Assembly (NCBI RefSeq): GCF_030014955.1
Contig: NZ_JAGRPV010000001.1
Location: 4,526,001-4,590,000 of the forward strand
DNA: 64,000 nucleotides
Origin: Cohnella hashimotonis
GTDB lineage: Bacteria; Bacillota; Bacilli; Paenibacillales; Paenibacillaceae
Direction: 5' to 3'
Part shown: in pieces, positions 51,901 through 60,018 of the stretch
Layout of the letters: each line of letters begins with the position of its first letter
Numbering within the stretch: the first letter of the stretch is position 1
Program-made: the position numbers and the translations under genes
Notes under the pieces: generated by a model
What the model was told of the DNA's origin: nothing
What the model saw: only the letters and a program-made list of their open reading frames with translations
Databases searched by the model: none

Positions 51901-54188
51901 AAGGTAAGCTTCAGATCCGTTTTGACAGGCACATCGGTGTCTTCATTCCCAGGCACATACTCGGTCACCGTCGGCGGTGTAGTATCGGGCACGGACTGCA
52001 TGGTAAACTGCCAGTTATCATTCTCCATTCTTTCGCTTTCTTTACCCTTATCATTTTGGAACATATTACTTTCAATGGTGACAATATAGGTTTTATTTGC
52101 TTCAAAACTCTTTTCCGGATCGATGGTTACAATATTATTGGATATCTTTATCCGTTCGCTATTCGGCGCAAAGTCTTCAAAGAGAAGCGGGAAAGGCTCC
52201 TCCGGATCGGATTCTGGATCGATCTCATCCTTATCGTAAATGGAAATGCTTGCATCCTCGCCCGGCTTCACATTCTGGTTAAAGGTGAGAACCAGATTCG
52301 CATCCAGATCTACTTCCGTAGCCGAGAATGCCGGCGAAAAGCTGACAACCAGCGGGCTGCTATAGAACGCTTTGGATGTTAACATCGTCCCTGCTTGGCC
52401 GACCGCGATATGACGATACTCCTTAGCCACATACCCAATCCCGTTAAGCGTCTGGTTCACATCAGTAACCGTGGCTTTCCAAGTTTTGCCCAAATCGGCT
52501 GAATAGATCACTTTTCCTTCGGCGCCTGCCGCCAGGAATACGCCGTCTCCGAACGATACGGCATTCAAGTCTACGGTCGTTGGAGAAGTTTGAGTTGTCC
52601 ACTCCTCGCCGTCTGTTGAGGAAAGAACCTTTCCGGACGCGCCGACCGCGACGAACGTACCGCTGCCAAAGCTGACGCTTTTCAAGTCTTCCGTAATTCC
52701 GGACGTTTGCGAAGACCATTCTTCGCCATCGGCAGAGGTCAGGATCGTTCCGTCCTCGCCTACTGCCACGTAAATAGAGCTTTGTGGATCTTTTCCGCCG
52801 TATGCGATAGCATACAGTGATTTTTCCGTTCCGACGTCGGCGACCTTATCCCAGCTTTCTCCAGACGGAGACGTTTCAATTTTACCGTTGTCGCCTACCG
52901 CAACAAAGCCGCTACCGTATACAACGCCGTTTAGCGAGTCCGCGTCCACAGGCGGTTCTGCCGACCATTTAGTGCCGTTGTTGACCGATGTCAAAATGGT
53001 GCCGCCTGCGCCGACCGCTGCGAATATGCCTTCTTCGTCGCTAATCTGACCATACGCGAGGCTTTTAACATCCTCGACGGTGCGGCTATTTGCCTTCGAC
53101 CAGGTTGCGCCGTCAGCGGAAGTGCTGATGAAACCGCCTGTGCCTCCGGTGATATAGGTGCCGTCAGCATAAACAAAAGCATTCAGCGTACTGGGGGTGA
53201 TGACCTTGATCAGTATCAATTGTCCTCCTGCGTTCGCAATAATATTGCCTGTGGAGTCCATGATAAAGAAGGCCAAGCCAACACTCGTAATTTTTAACAG
53301 GTCGCTGGTCATGCCATTCAAAATGCTCGATTCATCGGTCCAATTGGTCCCATCGCTCGATGTTGCCAATACGCCTGCATCGCCTACCGCTACAAATCCG
53401 TTATCCCCGTGTGCAACACTATTAAAAGCAAAATCAGCATCAAAGCTGCCCTGTTGTGTCCAAGGTGCATCCAAAGCTTGGGGCGCGTTCAGAATTACGC
53501 CGTTCGCCCCGACTGCGACAAGGACATCGTCGCCATAGCTGATGCCGTTCAAGTCCTTGTCCGAAATGACCTCCGGTGCCGTCCAATTTGATCCGTTCGT
53601 CGAACGAATCATCATACCGCCATCGCCAACGGCAACGAACTTATCGCCGTCGAAAACGATCGCGTTCAAGTTCACGTTAAAATTAGGATGAGATACATCG
53701 GACCAACTATCCAATCCGTCGTTGGATACAAAAATACTTCCGCCATCGCCGATTGCGACAAAAGTGTCATTTCCATACACAATGGCATTTACGCTGCGGG
53801 TTGTCTGCAGGCTCTCAGATGACCAGTTCGCGCCGTCGCCGGAAGTTAAAATCGTTCCTTCCTCGCCCACGGCTACAAAGCTGTCGCCCTCATAAATTAT
53901 GTCATTCAAGTCCTTAACGACCTTGGAATTACGAGGCGCCAAAGCGTCTTCATTGCCAGTAGACGAAAAAATCAAACCGTCCGTACCTACGGCTACGGAC
54001 GTCGTTCCATCAGTGGCTATTGCGTTTAAGTGGCTACCGCTCGGCAGCGGACTGCTTGCTTCCCAACTAGTCGGCACTTCATCCTCCGGAGGCGGAGGAC
54101 TTGTCGGATCTGCCAATACGGGAACCGCGCCTACCAACAGAAGACTGAATACGAGTAAAGTCGACAAAAAGCGTTTAATTTTCGTCAC
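48933..54188 (-). CDS. Giant S-layer-homology surface protein with BNR-like and Ig-like repeats
   Basis: A 1751-residue secreted protein. After a signal peptide (1-26, ending VLADP) come about fourteen repeats of the form F-V-A-V-G-x-x-G-x-I-x-x-S-x-D-G-x-x-W (about 40-610), resembling BNR/Ycf48 propeller blades. Next come six Ig-like (Big_5) domains, each with P-A-x-x-A-T-x-V-x-x-x-T-x-L-x-L-T-F-x-E-N-V (about 620-1330), a linker with PPSGGGAPSGP, a beta-rich domain, and three SLH domains at the C-terminus (AYMTGYADGTFGPGKSITRA onward). It should form an S-layer-bound stalk with a propeller head, perhaps for adhesion or glycan contact. The start is GTG after AAAGGTGA. Confidence 0.93.
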   Translation of the reverse strand: MTKIKRFLSTLLVFSLLLVGAVPVLADPTSPPPPEDEVPTSWEASSPLPSGSHLNAIATDGTTSVAVGTDGLIFSSTGNEDALAPRNSKVVKDLNDIIYEGDSFVAVGEEGTILTSGDGANWSSESLQTTRSVNAIVYGNDTFVAIGDGGSIFVSNDGLDSWSDVSHPNFNVNLNAIVFDGDKFVAVGDGGMMIRSTNGSNWTAPEVISDKDLNGISYGDDVLVAVGANGVILNAPQALDAPWTQQGSFDADFAFNSVAHGDNGFVAVGDAGVLATSSDGTNWTDESSILNGMTSDLLKITSVGLAFFIMDSTGNIIANAGGQLILIKVITPSTLNAFVYADGTYITGGTGGFISTSADGATWSKANSRTVEDVKSLAYGQISDEEGIFAAVGAGGTILTSVNNGTKWSAEPPVDADSLNGVVYGSGFVAVGDNGKIETSPSGESWDKVADVGTEKSLYAIAYGGKDPQSSIYVAVGEDGTILTSADGEEWSSQTSGITEDLKSVSFGSGTFVAVGASGKVLSSTDGEEWTTQTSPTTVDLNAVSFGDGVFLAAGAEGKVIYSADLGKTWKATVTDVNQTLNGIGYVAKEYRHIAVGQAGTMLTSKAFYSSPLVVSFSPAFSATEVDLDANLVLTFNQNVKPGEDASISIYDKDEIDPESDPEEPFPLLFEDFAPNSERIKISNNIVTIDPEKSFEANKTYIVTIESNMFQNDKGKESERMENDNWQFTMQSVPDTTPPTVTEYVPGNEDTDVPVKTDLKLTFNENVVANSGNIEIYDSTDDEDPIQQIPVGSNQVDVTGKVVTIDPSDLDFKTSYYVKIDAAAFKDEAGNAYAGISDSETWHFTTAEEPDTDAPALLSHSPTGNNVPADSKLELSFSENVKANSGNIVIYKSADQTPVQTIPVDSDDVSIVGTEVTIKLNKLAYATSYYVNISNDAFVDEAANPNAYAGINDNITWTFTTENEPDTTPPAVSSFSPANGATGVAIGTDLTLTFTENVKASDYDIEIYKSTDTETPVQSIVALKATIQGNVVTIHPSAALEYNTSYFVKIAKGTFRDAAGNKYAGFSEPNVWQFTTTSEPDTTSPTVSSYSPAKEATNVAIDTNLQLTFSENVKASDADIKIYKSTNDENAAETILAISNKVSITGNVVTINPSADLAYDTIYFVTIDAGAFKDLAGNGYAGIEGSTWSFKTEKAPIEPDTTAPTVTTLSPADNATNVSATTNLSIVFSESVVAKNANVIVKNATDDATVATIKANNTALVTVADKTVTIKTSDLLKKGASYYVLIETGAFADASDNSFAGISDKTAWNFATESEPVTPPSGGGAPSGPVTETIPANVENGAAQGSTVSNVSIKRTTDSNGVKKDDITFTVDQASQTVSQLKAAGSHSAKIIVPDEKDEVAETKLTLPKATTQQFAENQIDLDFFTVNAEVKVPSRSLTGFGDDIYFNLVPLKTQQLRTDAEARAKTQVQLVSGDAKVTLVGRPMTIDTNLQSREVTLVLPLDASLTTEQQQDLAIFIEHSDGTKELVKGQIVPYGQSGKSGISFTVNKFSTFTVVRVEGMNPTVEVKAYMTGYADGTFGPGKSITRAEAATIIARTFKQTATGAAATYIDVATDHWAAGAIGQVSQSGIMKGYADGSFKPNQTITRAEMATMLARLITGVAGNAASFSDIAGHWAQAAIESTAKAGIVTGYEDGTFRPSQTLTRAEAVTIINRALGIAPLTTAAQKWTDVPAQHWAYGNIQAASVDHTVK

Positions 54189-54207
54189 TCACCTTTGCTG
54201 TTTAAGT

Positions 54208-54270
54208 TTATGCCGCGGATTCTGTCGCAGCTAGGTCTACTCCAATTATAAATGGGTGTAACTGATTCAT
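54208..54270 (-). CDS. Possible leader peptide upstream of the giant SLH gene
   Basis: The 20-codon frame MNQLHPFIIGVDLAATESAA ends 19 bases before the GTG of the SLH gene. It is preceded by AAGGAGGAG, 11 to 13 bases from the ATG, longer than ideal. Short translated leaders are known before S-layer and abundant surface protein genes. This is a suggestion only. Confidence 0.3.
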   Translation of the reverse strand: MNQLHPFIIGVDLAATESAA

Positions 54271-54377
54271 ATAGTTTAAATCTCCTCCTTGTGTAATAAA
54301 ATGTCAAAATTATAGAAATGTTTTATCAACTTATAATACTAGTATAATTTTTGTAATCTAAATCAAAACACGAAAAA

Positions 54378-54395
54378 GAGCACCCCTAGGTGCTC
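54378..54395 (-). terminator. Terminator of the Gfo/Idh/MocA gene
   Basis: Stem gagcacc/ggtgctc with a 4-base loop; on the minus strand it is followed by TTTTTCG. Confidence 0.8.
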
Positions 54396-54407
54396 CCATT
54401 GGACAGG

Positions 54408-55631
54408 TCAAACTTGGTTAGCAAAAGTAGAAGCCAGCATCGGCTCGCTGCGTTCGATCCATTTGCCGTTCGTAAAGTCCGGGAAGGCGACCGGCGCCCC
54501 GCCGGCGTGCACCGACTGCTCGGACAGCACCGTCACCGCCATCCAGGTAGCCATATCGTAGACATCGATCGGCGGTGTCGATCGGGCAGCTACGCACGCG
54601 ACGAAGTCGCGCAGGACCAGATAGTCCATTCCCCCGTGTCCGCCCTTGACGCCGTCGTTTAAAAATCGCTTCCAGACCGGATGCTCGTATTGTTCCAGGT
54701 ATGGATCGAACGACTCCCATTCGTGGGCCGGGCTAGTGCCATCAATATAGATCGAGTTGCCGTCCTCCATCCAGATGCCCTTCGTTCCTTGAACTTGGCC
54801 CGCTCTGGAGTACGGTCGGGGTAAGGAAGTATCGTGCGTCAGCAAAATCGTCTCGCCGTGCGCGCACTTCATCATCGTAGTGACGATGTCGCCGAGTTCG
54901 ATCGGCGAACGCGCTGCAGGATGCGTCGGTCCGAGATGTTCGCCGGCCCACTCGTTAATCCCCCGCGACTTGGACGCAATCGAGGTAACACTCACGATGC
55001 GGTTGCCGCGGTTAATGTTCAGGCAGGCCGCAGGCAAGCCGAGGCCGTGCGTCGGATACAGATCGCCATTGCGGTTCAAATAGTTATGAATGCGATAATG
55101 GCGGTTCTCGATGCCCGTCGCCACTTCCTCGCGCAGATCGTGGAGATAGCCGCCGCGGCAATGGATCAATTCGCCGAACAGCCCTTGCCTGACCATATTC
55201 AGCACGGCCATTTCGTTGCGTCCGTAACAGCAGTTTTCCAGCAGCATGCAGGGCACGCCGGTCGCTTCGGAGGTCCGTACCAGCTCCCAGCACTCCTCGA
55301 TCGATGCCGCGCCGCCGACTTCCGACCCGACATATTTCCCCGCTCTCATCGCCGCGATGGCGATCTCCGCATGGCTGGTCCAGGAGGACGCCACGATGAC
55401 GGCTTCGATGTCTTCCCGCGCCAGCAATTCTTTATAATTCAGGTACAAGGACGGCTTCGGTTTCGAAGCGTTTTGAGCTGCCTCTGCCGCCTTGTGCAAC
55501 CGATCTTCGTACAGGTCGCTGACCGCCGCGATCTCGACGTCGTCCATTTCCTGAAGCAAGCCGAAAAGATCCTTTCCCCGTTGTCCCAAACCGATGACGC
55601 CGATCCGGACCTTCGCAGACGAAGCTGGCAT
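54408..55631 (-). CDS. Gfo/Idh/MocA-family oxidoreductase
   Basis: A 407-residue NAD(P)-dependent sugar or inositol dehydrogenase type. The N-terminal Rossmann fold has VRIGVIGLGQRGKDLFGLL. The region AGKYVGSEVGGA carries a family pattern near the E-K-P motif, but with Glu-Val in place of the usual Glu-Lys-Pro, so the catalytic Lys may be missing. GHGGMDYLVLRDFVACVAAR near the C-terminus is typical of the large glycosidase-like subgroup. The start at 55631 follows GAGGGAGAG. It is divergent from an AraC regulator, its probable controller. Confidence 0.9.
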   Translation of the reverse strand: MPASSAKVRIGVIGLGQRGKDLFGLLQEMDDVEIAAVSDLYEDRLHKAAEAAQNASKPKPSLYLNYKELLAREDIEAVIVASSWTSHAEIAIAAMRAGKYVGSEVGGAASIEECWELVRTSEATGVPCMLLENCCYGRNEMAVLNMVRQGLFGELIHCRGGYLHDLREEVATGIENRHYRIHNYLNRNGDLYPTHGLGLPAACLNINRGNRIVSVTSIASKSRGINEWAGEHLGPTHPAARSPIELGDIVTTMMKCAHGETILLTHDTSLPRPYSRAGQVQGTKGIWMEDGNSIYIDGTSPAHEWESFDPYLEQYEHPVWKRFLNDGVKGGHGGMDYLVLRDFVACVAARSTPPIDVYDMATWMAVTVLSEQSVHAGGAPVAFPDFTNGKWIERSEPMLASTFANQV

Positions 55632-55652
55632 GAATCCATCTCTCCCTCGAAA

Positions 55653-55742
55653 TTGTGAATTCCTGTTCAACACGTTTATGCTATCATGGGCATAATCGCT
55701 TGTATTTGTCGTTCCTCGAATACGAGTTGTGAATTTCCGTTC
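55653..55742. promoter_or_regulatory. Direct repeats between the oxidoreductase and araC-type genes
   Basis: ttgtgaattcctgttc (55653-55668) and ttgtgaatttccgttc (55727-55742) match at 14 of 16 positions and start 74 bp apart, about seven helical turns. They are candidate binding sites for the adjacent AraC-type regulator and could support looping. Confidence 0.55.
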
Positions 55743-55760
55743 TGTCACGAGGTGGAATCA

Positions 55761-56675
55761 ATGCCGTCGGGTTTCATGCAGCCCCATACGAGACCGTTGG
55801 ACGTCCGGGCATTCGCGCCGAGCGTCCACTATGCCGAGTATCAGCGCACGCCGCCTACTCGTGGTTATTTGCGCCGTCTATACGACAGCGAGCTGATGTA
55901 TATTTACTCCGGCAGCATCCGGGTGCATTTCGAAGACGAAGCGTCGCCGCTTGCCTTTTTCGCGGGGGATCTGCTCGTGCTGCCTCCGGCCATAGAGCAC
56001 CGGATCGAGCTGACCGGCATGCCGGACACCCGGCTGCTCGGCCTTCATTTCGACCTGTATGACGAGGTGGAGATCGAATTCGAATACCAATTGGTCATCC
56101 AGGACGGGGACGCGCGGGAGGATCGGATCGGCTATTGGCCCGTAACGGGAACCGGGAGTCCTGTCTTCGCTCGCCGATACCGTTCGGCGCCCTTGGAGCT
56201 TGTGTCCTGGCTGGAACAAGCCGCGGAGGCCTATCACGCCAGCCGCACTGCTGCTTCGCTCGCTTGCCGCGGGTATATGCAGCTCGTGTTGGCCGAGCTC
56301 GTCGGACTTTCTATGGATCCGCAGAGTCAGACTGTCACCGCTTACCAAAAACGGCTGCTCGAGATAAAGGCAGATTTGCAGCAGAGTCTTCATTTGCCGC
56401 ATACGAACAAGACGCTGGCCCGCGAGCTTAGCGTCAGCGAGGATTACTTTATCCGCCTGTTCAAACAGCTGTTCGGCGAGTCGCCCCAAAAATACTTGCA
56501 GCGGCTTCGCCACCAAGCAGCCAAGCGCTACCTGCTCGAGACGGACGAAAAAATCGAGCGAATCGGCGCGCTGGTCGGCTACGACGACCTGCATAACTTC
56601 AGCCATGTGTTCAAAAAGTGGCAGGGGATTTCCCCACAGCAGTATCGGAAGCTGTTCAGGGGCGGGGTTTCTTGA
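55761..56675 (+). CDS. AraC-family transcriptional regulator with cupin domain
   Basis: A 304-residue regulator: N-terminal cupin-like sugar-binding domain (about 20-120; IYSGSIRVHFEDEASPLAFF, LVLPPAIEHRIELTG) and a C-terminal double helix-turn-helix (TLARELSVSEDYFIRLFKQL and IGALVGYDDLHNFSHVFKKW). It probably activates the divergent oxidoreductase gene in response to a sugar or inositol compound. The start at 55761 follows CGAGGTGG by 6 bases; ATGs further upstream lack a ribosome site. Confidence 0.92.
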   Translation: MPSGFMQPHTRPLDVRAFAPSVHYAEYQRTPPTRGYLRRLYDSELMYIYSGSIRVHFEDEASPLAFFAGDLLVLPPAIEHRIELTGMPDTRLLGLHFDLYDEVEIEFEYQLVIQDGDAREDRIGYWPVTGTGSPVFARRYRSAPLELVSWLEQAAEAYHASRTAASLACRGYMQLVLAELVGLSMDPQSQTVTAYQKRLLEIKADLQQSLHLPHTNKTLARELSVSEDYFIRLFKQLFGESPQKYLQRLRHQAAKRYLLETDEKIERIGALVGYDDLHNFSHVFKKWQGISPQQYRKLFRGGVS

Positions 56676-56693
56676 TTGTTCGCCTTGGTGTCC

Positions 56694-57067
56694 GACGCGC
56701 TCCCGCGATGTAGCGCTGTACAGCGTCTCTTCGCGCCGATGGCCGACGCGATCCCGCGATGTAGCGCTGCACAGCGTCTCTTCGCGCCGATTGCCGACGC
56801 GATCCCGCGATGTAGCGCTGCACAGCGCCTCTTCGCGCCGATTGCCGACGCGATCCCGCGATGTAGCGCTGTACAGCGTCTCTTCGCGCCGATGGCCGAC
56901 GCGATCCCGCGATGTAGCGCTGTACAGCGTCTCTTCGCGCCGATTGCCGACGCGATCCCGCGATGTAGCGCTGTACAGCGTTTCTTCGCGCCGATTGCCG
57001 ACGCGATCCCGCGATGTAGCGCTGTACAGCGTCTCTTCGCGCCGATTGCCGACGCGCTCCCGCGGAT
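56694..57067. repeat. 51-bp tandem repeat array, seven units plus a partial
   Basis: Units start at 56694, 56745, 56796, 56847, 56898, 56949 and 57000, with a partial eighth at 57051. Each begins gacgcgatcccgcgatgtag and carries cgctgtacagcg, a perfect 12-bp palindrome in five units (cgctgcacagcg in units 2 and 3). Units differ at only a few positions. Because 51 is a multiple of three and the unit lacks stops in several frames, long open frames appear on both strands, but none has a convincing ribosome site. Confidence 0.93.
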
Positions 57068-57178
57068 GAGTAAAGCTTCCTCACGACGTGCCCCAGCTAT
57101 GCAACTCTGCAGGACATCCGACACGCCTTTCGAAACACGCAGGAGTCGCCTTATGCTTCAATTCAAGCAACATCGGCG

Positions 57179-59167
57179 CTACATCTGCTCTCGGTAAGCC
57201 TCCCACACCTGGCGCAAATACGCATAATCCGATTCATCGAACGCTTCGCCGGAAGCCGCTATGCCCCGAATATAGTAGGTTACCGGAATGCCGATCTGCG
57301 GCTGAAATTGCAGGTAGTCCCGCCACATTCGTTTGTCCTGCATCAGGTCGTTGTCGGGATCGATGAGCCAAGCCGGATTGCACATGCGGGCGATCTCCGC
57401 CCGGTTTCTCATGATATCCGTTGCTTGGGGCGAAGCGCCGTCGAGGTCGTTAAGCCGAAGGACGTCCGTAATATTCGCGAAATAGGGATTGGCCGTATGC
57501 GTGATCAACATGGCGTCCGCCTTTACGGCCTTTATCGCCGAATGCAGCGCCTCAATATAGGCACGCAGCAATTCGACGCCCCACAAAGTTCCCGCGGTAC
57601 GAATGAGCGTGTCGCGGCCTTCGCCAAGCCGGGGATACACATGCGCGGGGTCGCTCTCGTTTAGCATCGCGAGGCTTGTCGATAAATAATTGCGGAAGGT
57701 TCTTCGCTCCGAAGCGATATTTTGCGTAAAGTCGATCTTGAGGCCGTCGGCGTTCAGGCAGCCGGGGCCGCTGCCGCACATGAGGCGGACTTGCTCAGCC
57801 AATATCTCCGAATACCGCGCGGACGTCGGGTCCGCGGCGACGACGCGTCCGTCCAGCGTCATACAAGCTTCTTGAGGCAGTCCTTCCGCCAGCAAAGGCG
57901 AATACCACAGCAGCACCCGGCGGCCGAGCGAATGCTGCTCGTCGATAAAAGCGCGCATATCGTTCCACTTCAGCGGGTCGGGGGCGGCCAGCGCGTCCTG
58001 CTTCGCCCATTTGTAATCGATAATAATCGTTCCCGGTTGAATGTCGTGCAGCGCCATCAGCGCGTCATAGGATCGATATTTTTCCTCGGTTGCGTATGCG
58101 CCGACATTCAGGAAATGCCCGTTTTCCGTACCGTCGTGATCGCCGCGATAATCGTATCGCTGCTGTCCCCATCCGCAAAACATCGGTTCCTTCCACCAGG
58201 CCGGCCGCGATCGCCGGGAGGTGGCAGCTTCGGCCGCATCTTTAAGCCTCATGCTGCGCGTCAGCGACGCAATGTACGCCCCGACGGCTTCGTTCTCGCC
58301 GACAGCCGGCTTTAAGCCGAAACGAAGTGCGGGCGTGCAAAAGCCCTTCTCCCCCACCTCCGTATGTCCCTCGTAATCGAGTTTGAACGAGAAATCTTCG
58401 CAGGGCGCGACGGCATAATCGAAACCGAGAAAGTTGAACGCGCCCGGCTGGGCCACGATGCCGCAGCTTACCCAGCGTCCCTCCTTCTGCAGCGCGTAGC
58501 AAAAGGGAGGCGGACTCAGCCACTGCTGACAGTTCAGCGTGTCCGGCTCGTCCGGCCTGCGGTGTACGATCCCGACCTTCCAGTCGAACCGGGGCGCGTA
58601 GTAGCGTTCAAAACCCGGGCGTCCGCCGCTCCAGTCCGGCGAAGCGCCTCGATTGTCCCCGGTGCCTGCAGCGATCCAATCTTCGGCAAAATAATAGACT
58701 TCGTCTATTCGTCTGCCGGGCCCGACGACCTCGGTCCGATAACTTACAGCGTCGGCGCCGAAGGTAAAGCGATACACTTTTTGTGTCCATAGCGCTCCCC
58801 TCCCAGTTGCAAACGTTAGCGTCAACTGACGGCCGCTCCGCCGCTTGCGAACGAGTCGAAGCGCTCCTGCGTCAGCCAGATCCGGCTGATCCAGCGCGTG
58901 AACGCGAGACTGCATCGGTAGGCAAACAATCGGCTGTGGCCTGCGTTCTCCCGCTAAGCGTCCGTCCTCCTTCCCGTCTCTGACATACAAACGCCAGCGC
59001 TGCCCTTCCAGATCAAGATGTGCCTCATAAGCGGCGGCCGACACCGTCAGCTTCGTCGCGCCTTCCGCATGGAGAAGGATTTCCGCCTTTTCCATATCCT
59101 TCTCCTGTTCCCTACGCTTCTCCTTATCCATCCCTTTCTCCTGTTCTATACGCTTGTCCTTATCCAT
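57179..59167 (-). CDS. TIM-barrel glycosidase of the GH36/GH31-like type
   Basis: A 662-residue intracellular protein with an N-terminal beta-sandwich (about 30-300) and a barrel that starts around PAWWKEPMFCGWGQQRYDY. GTIIIDYKWAKQDAL and ADGLKIDFTQNI hold probable active-site residues; the latter Asp sits in the K-x-D-F nucleophile pattern of alpha-galactosidase-like enzymes. The exact family is uncertain. The first 24 residues are an exact-frame tandem duplication of a charged 12-residue unit; ATGs at 59167, 59131 and 59095 each have a ribosome site. It is the last gene of the importer operon. Confidence 0.8.
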   Translation of the reverse strand: MDKDKRIEQEKGMDKEKRREQEKDMEKAEILLHAEGATKLTVSAAAYEAHLDLEGQRWRLYVRDGKEDGRLAGERRPQPIVCLPMQSRVHALDQPDLADAGALRLVRKRRSGRQLTLTFATGRGALWTQKVYRFTFGADAVSYRTEVVGPGRRIDEVYYFAEDWIAAGTGDNRGASPDWSGGRPGFERYYAPRFDWKVGIVHRRPDEPDTLNCQQWLSPPPFCYALQKEGRWVSCGIVAQPGAFNFLGFDYAVAPCEDFSFKLDYEGHTEVGEKGFCTPALRFGLKPAVGENEAVGAYIASLTRSMRLKDAAEAATSRRSRPAWWKEPMFCGWGQQRYDYRGDHDGTENGHFLNVGAYATEEKYRSYDALMALHDIQPGTIIIDYKWAKQDALAAPDPLKWNDMRAFIDEQHSLGRRVLLWYSPLLAEGLPQEACMTLDGRVVAADPTSARYSEILAEQVRLMCGSGPGCLNADGLKIDFTQNIASERRTFRNYLSTSLAMLNESDPAHVYPRLGEGRDTLIRTAGTLWGVELLRAYIEALHSAIKAVKADAMLITHTANPYFANITDVLRLNDLDGASPQATDIMRNRAEIARMCNPAWLIDPDNDLMQDKRMWRDYLQFQPQIGIPVTYYIRGIAASGEAFDESDYAYLRQVWEAYREQM

Positions 59168-59186
59168 AAGCCTCTCCCCCTCCCGC

Positions 59187-60008
59187 TCATGCCTTGATCG
59201 CGCCGGAGGTTAGACCTTGAACAAAAAACTTCATCGTGAAGCTGAACAGCACCATCAAGGGGACCGAAGCGAGCGACATCGCGGAGAACACCTGGCCGTA
59301 CAAAATTTGCTGCTGATCCATGAACCGGTACAGGCCGACCGTCAGCGTCATCTTGTGCTGGTCGGGTAGCACGAGCAGCGGCCAGAAAAAGTCGTTCCAC
59401 GTATTCAGAACGGTCACCAGTCCCATGGACAAAATGATCGGCAGCGCAAAAGGAATAACCAGGCTGATAAAGCAGCGGAATTCGCTCCCCCCGTCGATCT
59501 TGATGCTCTCGAACAGCTCCTTAGGTATGCCTTCGAAAAAGGTTCTCATGACGAATATGGTAACGAGCTGCCCGCTGGCGATATAAGGGAGAACGGCCGC
59601 CCAGGGCGTGTTGATCAGGCCCAGATTTTTCACCAGCACGAATTGCGGAATGATCGTGAGCACGCCCGGAATCATCAGAAACAGCAGCAGGGTAAAAAAC
59701 AACGCGTTTTTGCCATAGAACCGAAAGCGCGCAAAGGCATAGGCGGACAAGGAAGATACGATCAGCACGCCGACCGCGCTGATGGCCGAAATGACGCCCG
59801 AATTGGCCATATACGTTTTGATCTTGCCGAGCGCGCTGCCGTAGTATTGAAATTGCGGTTCGATCGGAAGGCCGAAAAAATTGCTCTGCAGCTCCGCATT
59901 GGTCTTCACCGAGGAGATGAGCATAAAAAATAACGGGTAGAGCGTGCAAAATGCGAAAAACAGCAATAGCGCCATGTTGACGGATCGCGACCATCTTTTT
60001 GTTTTCAA
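59187..60008 (-). CDS. Sugar ABC permease (MalG/AraQ type)
   Basis: A 273-residue permease with six transmembrane segments, beginning with MALLLFFAFCTLYPLFFMLI, and the EAA loop GIPKELFESIKIDGGSEFRC. It partners the product of 60019-60909. The gene lies 19 bases before the glycosidase gene. The importer resembles RafEFG/MsmEFG-type systems; the ATPase must come from elsewhere. Confidence 0.92.
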   Translation of the reverse strand: MKTKRWSRSVNMALLLFFAFCTLYPLFFMLISSVKTNAELQSNFFGLPIEPQFQYYGSALGKIKTYMANSGVISAISAVGVLIVSSLSAYAFARFRFYGKNALFFTLLLFLMIPGVLTIIPQFVLVKNLGLINTPWAAVLPYIASGQLVTIFVMRTFFEGIPKELFESIKIDGGSEFRCFISLVIPFALPIILSMGLVTVLNTWNDFFWPLLVLPDQHKMTLTVGLYRFMDQQQILYGQVFSAMSLASVPLMVLFSFTMKFFVQGLTSGAIKA

Positions 60009-60018
60009 GAGCTGCCTC

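Larger units (their letters stand above)
54189..54407 (-). other. Long AT-rich leader of the giant SLH gene
   Basis: It contains a candidate leader-peptide frame (54208-54270) with its own AAGGAGG, several TATAAT-like sequences (for example around 54310-54345 on the minus strand) and the terminator of the neighbouring oxidoreductase gene. Confidence 0.5.

Noticed and set aside
56694..57067. CRISPR array
   Set aside because: The units are continuous 51-bp copies without variable spacers, and no cas genes are present.
56579..57197. Repeat proteins of 140-180 residues on both strands in the 51-bp array
   Set aside because: Several frames on both strands are open only because the unit length is a multiple of three and lacks stops. 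None has a good ribosome site, signal or codon bias.
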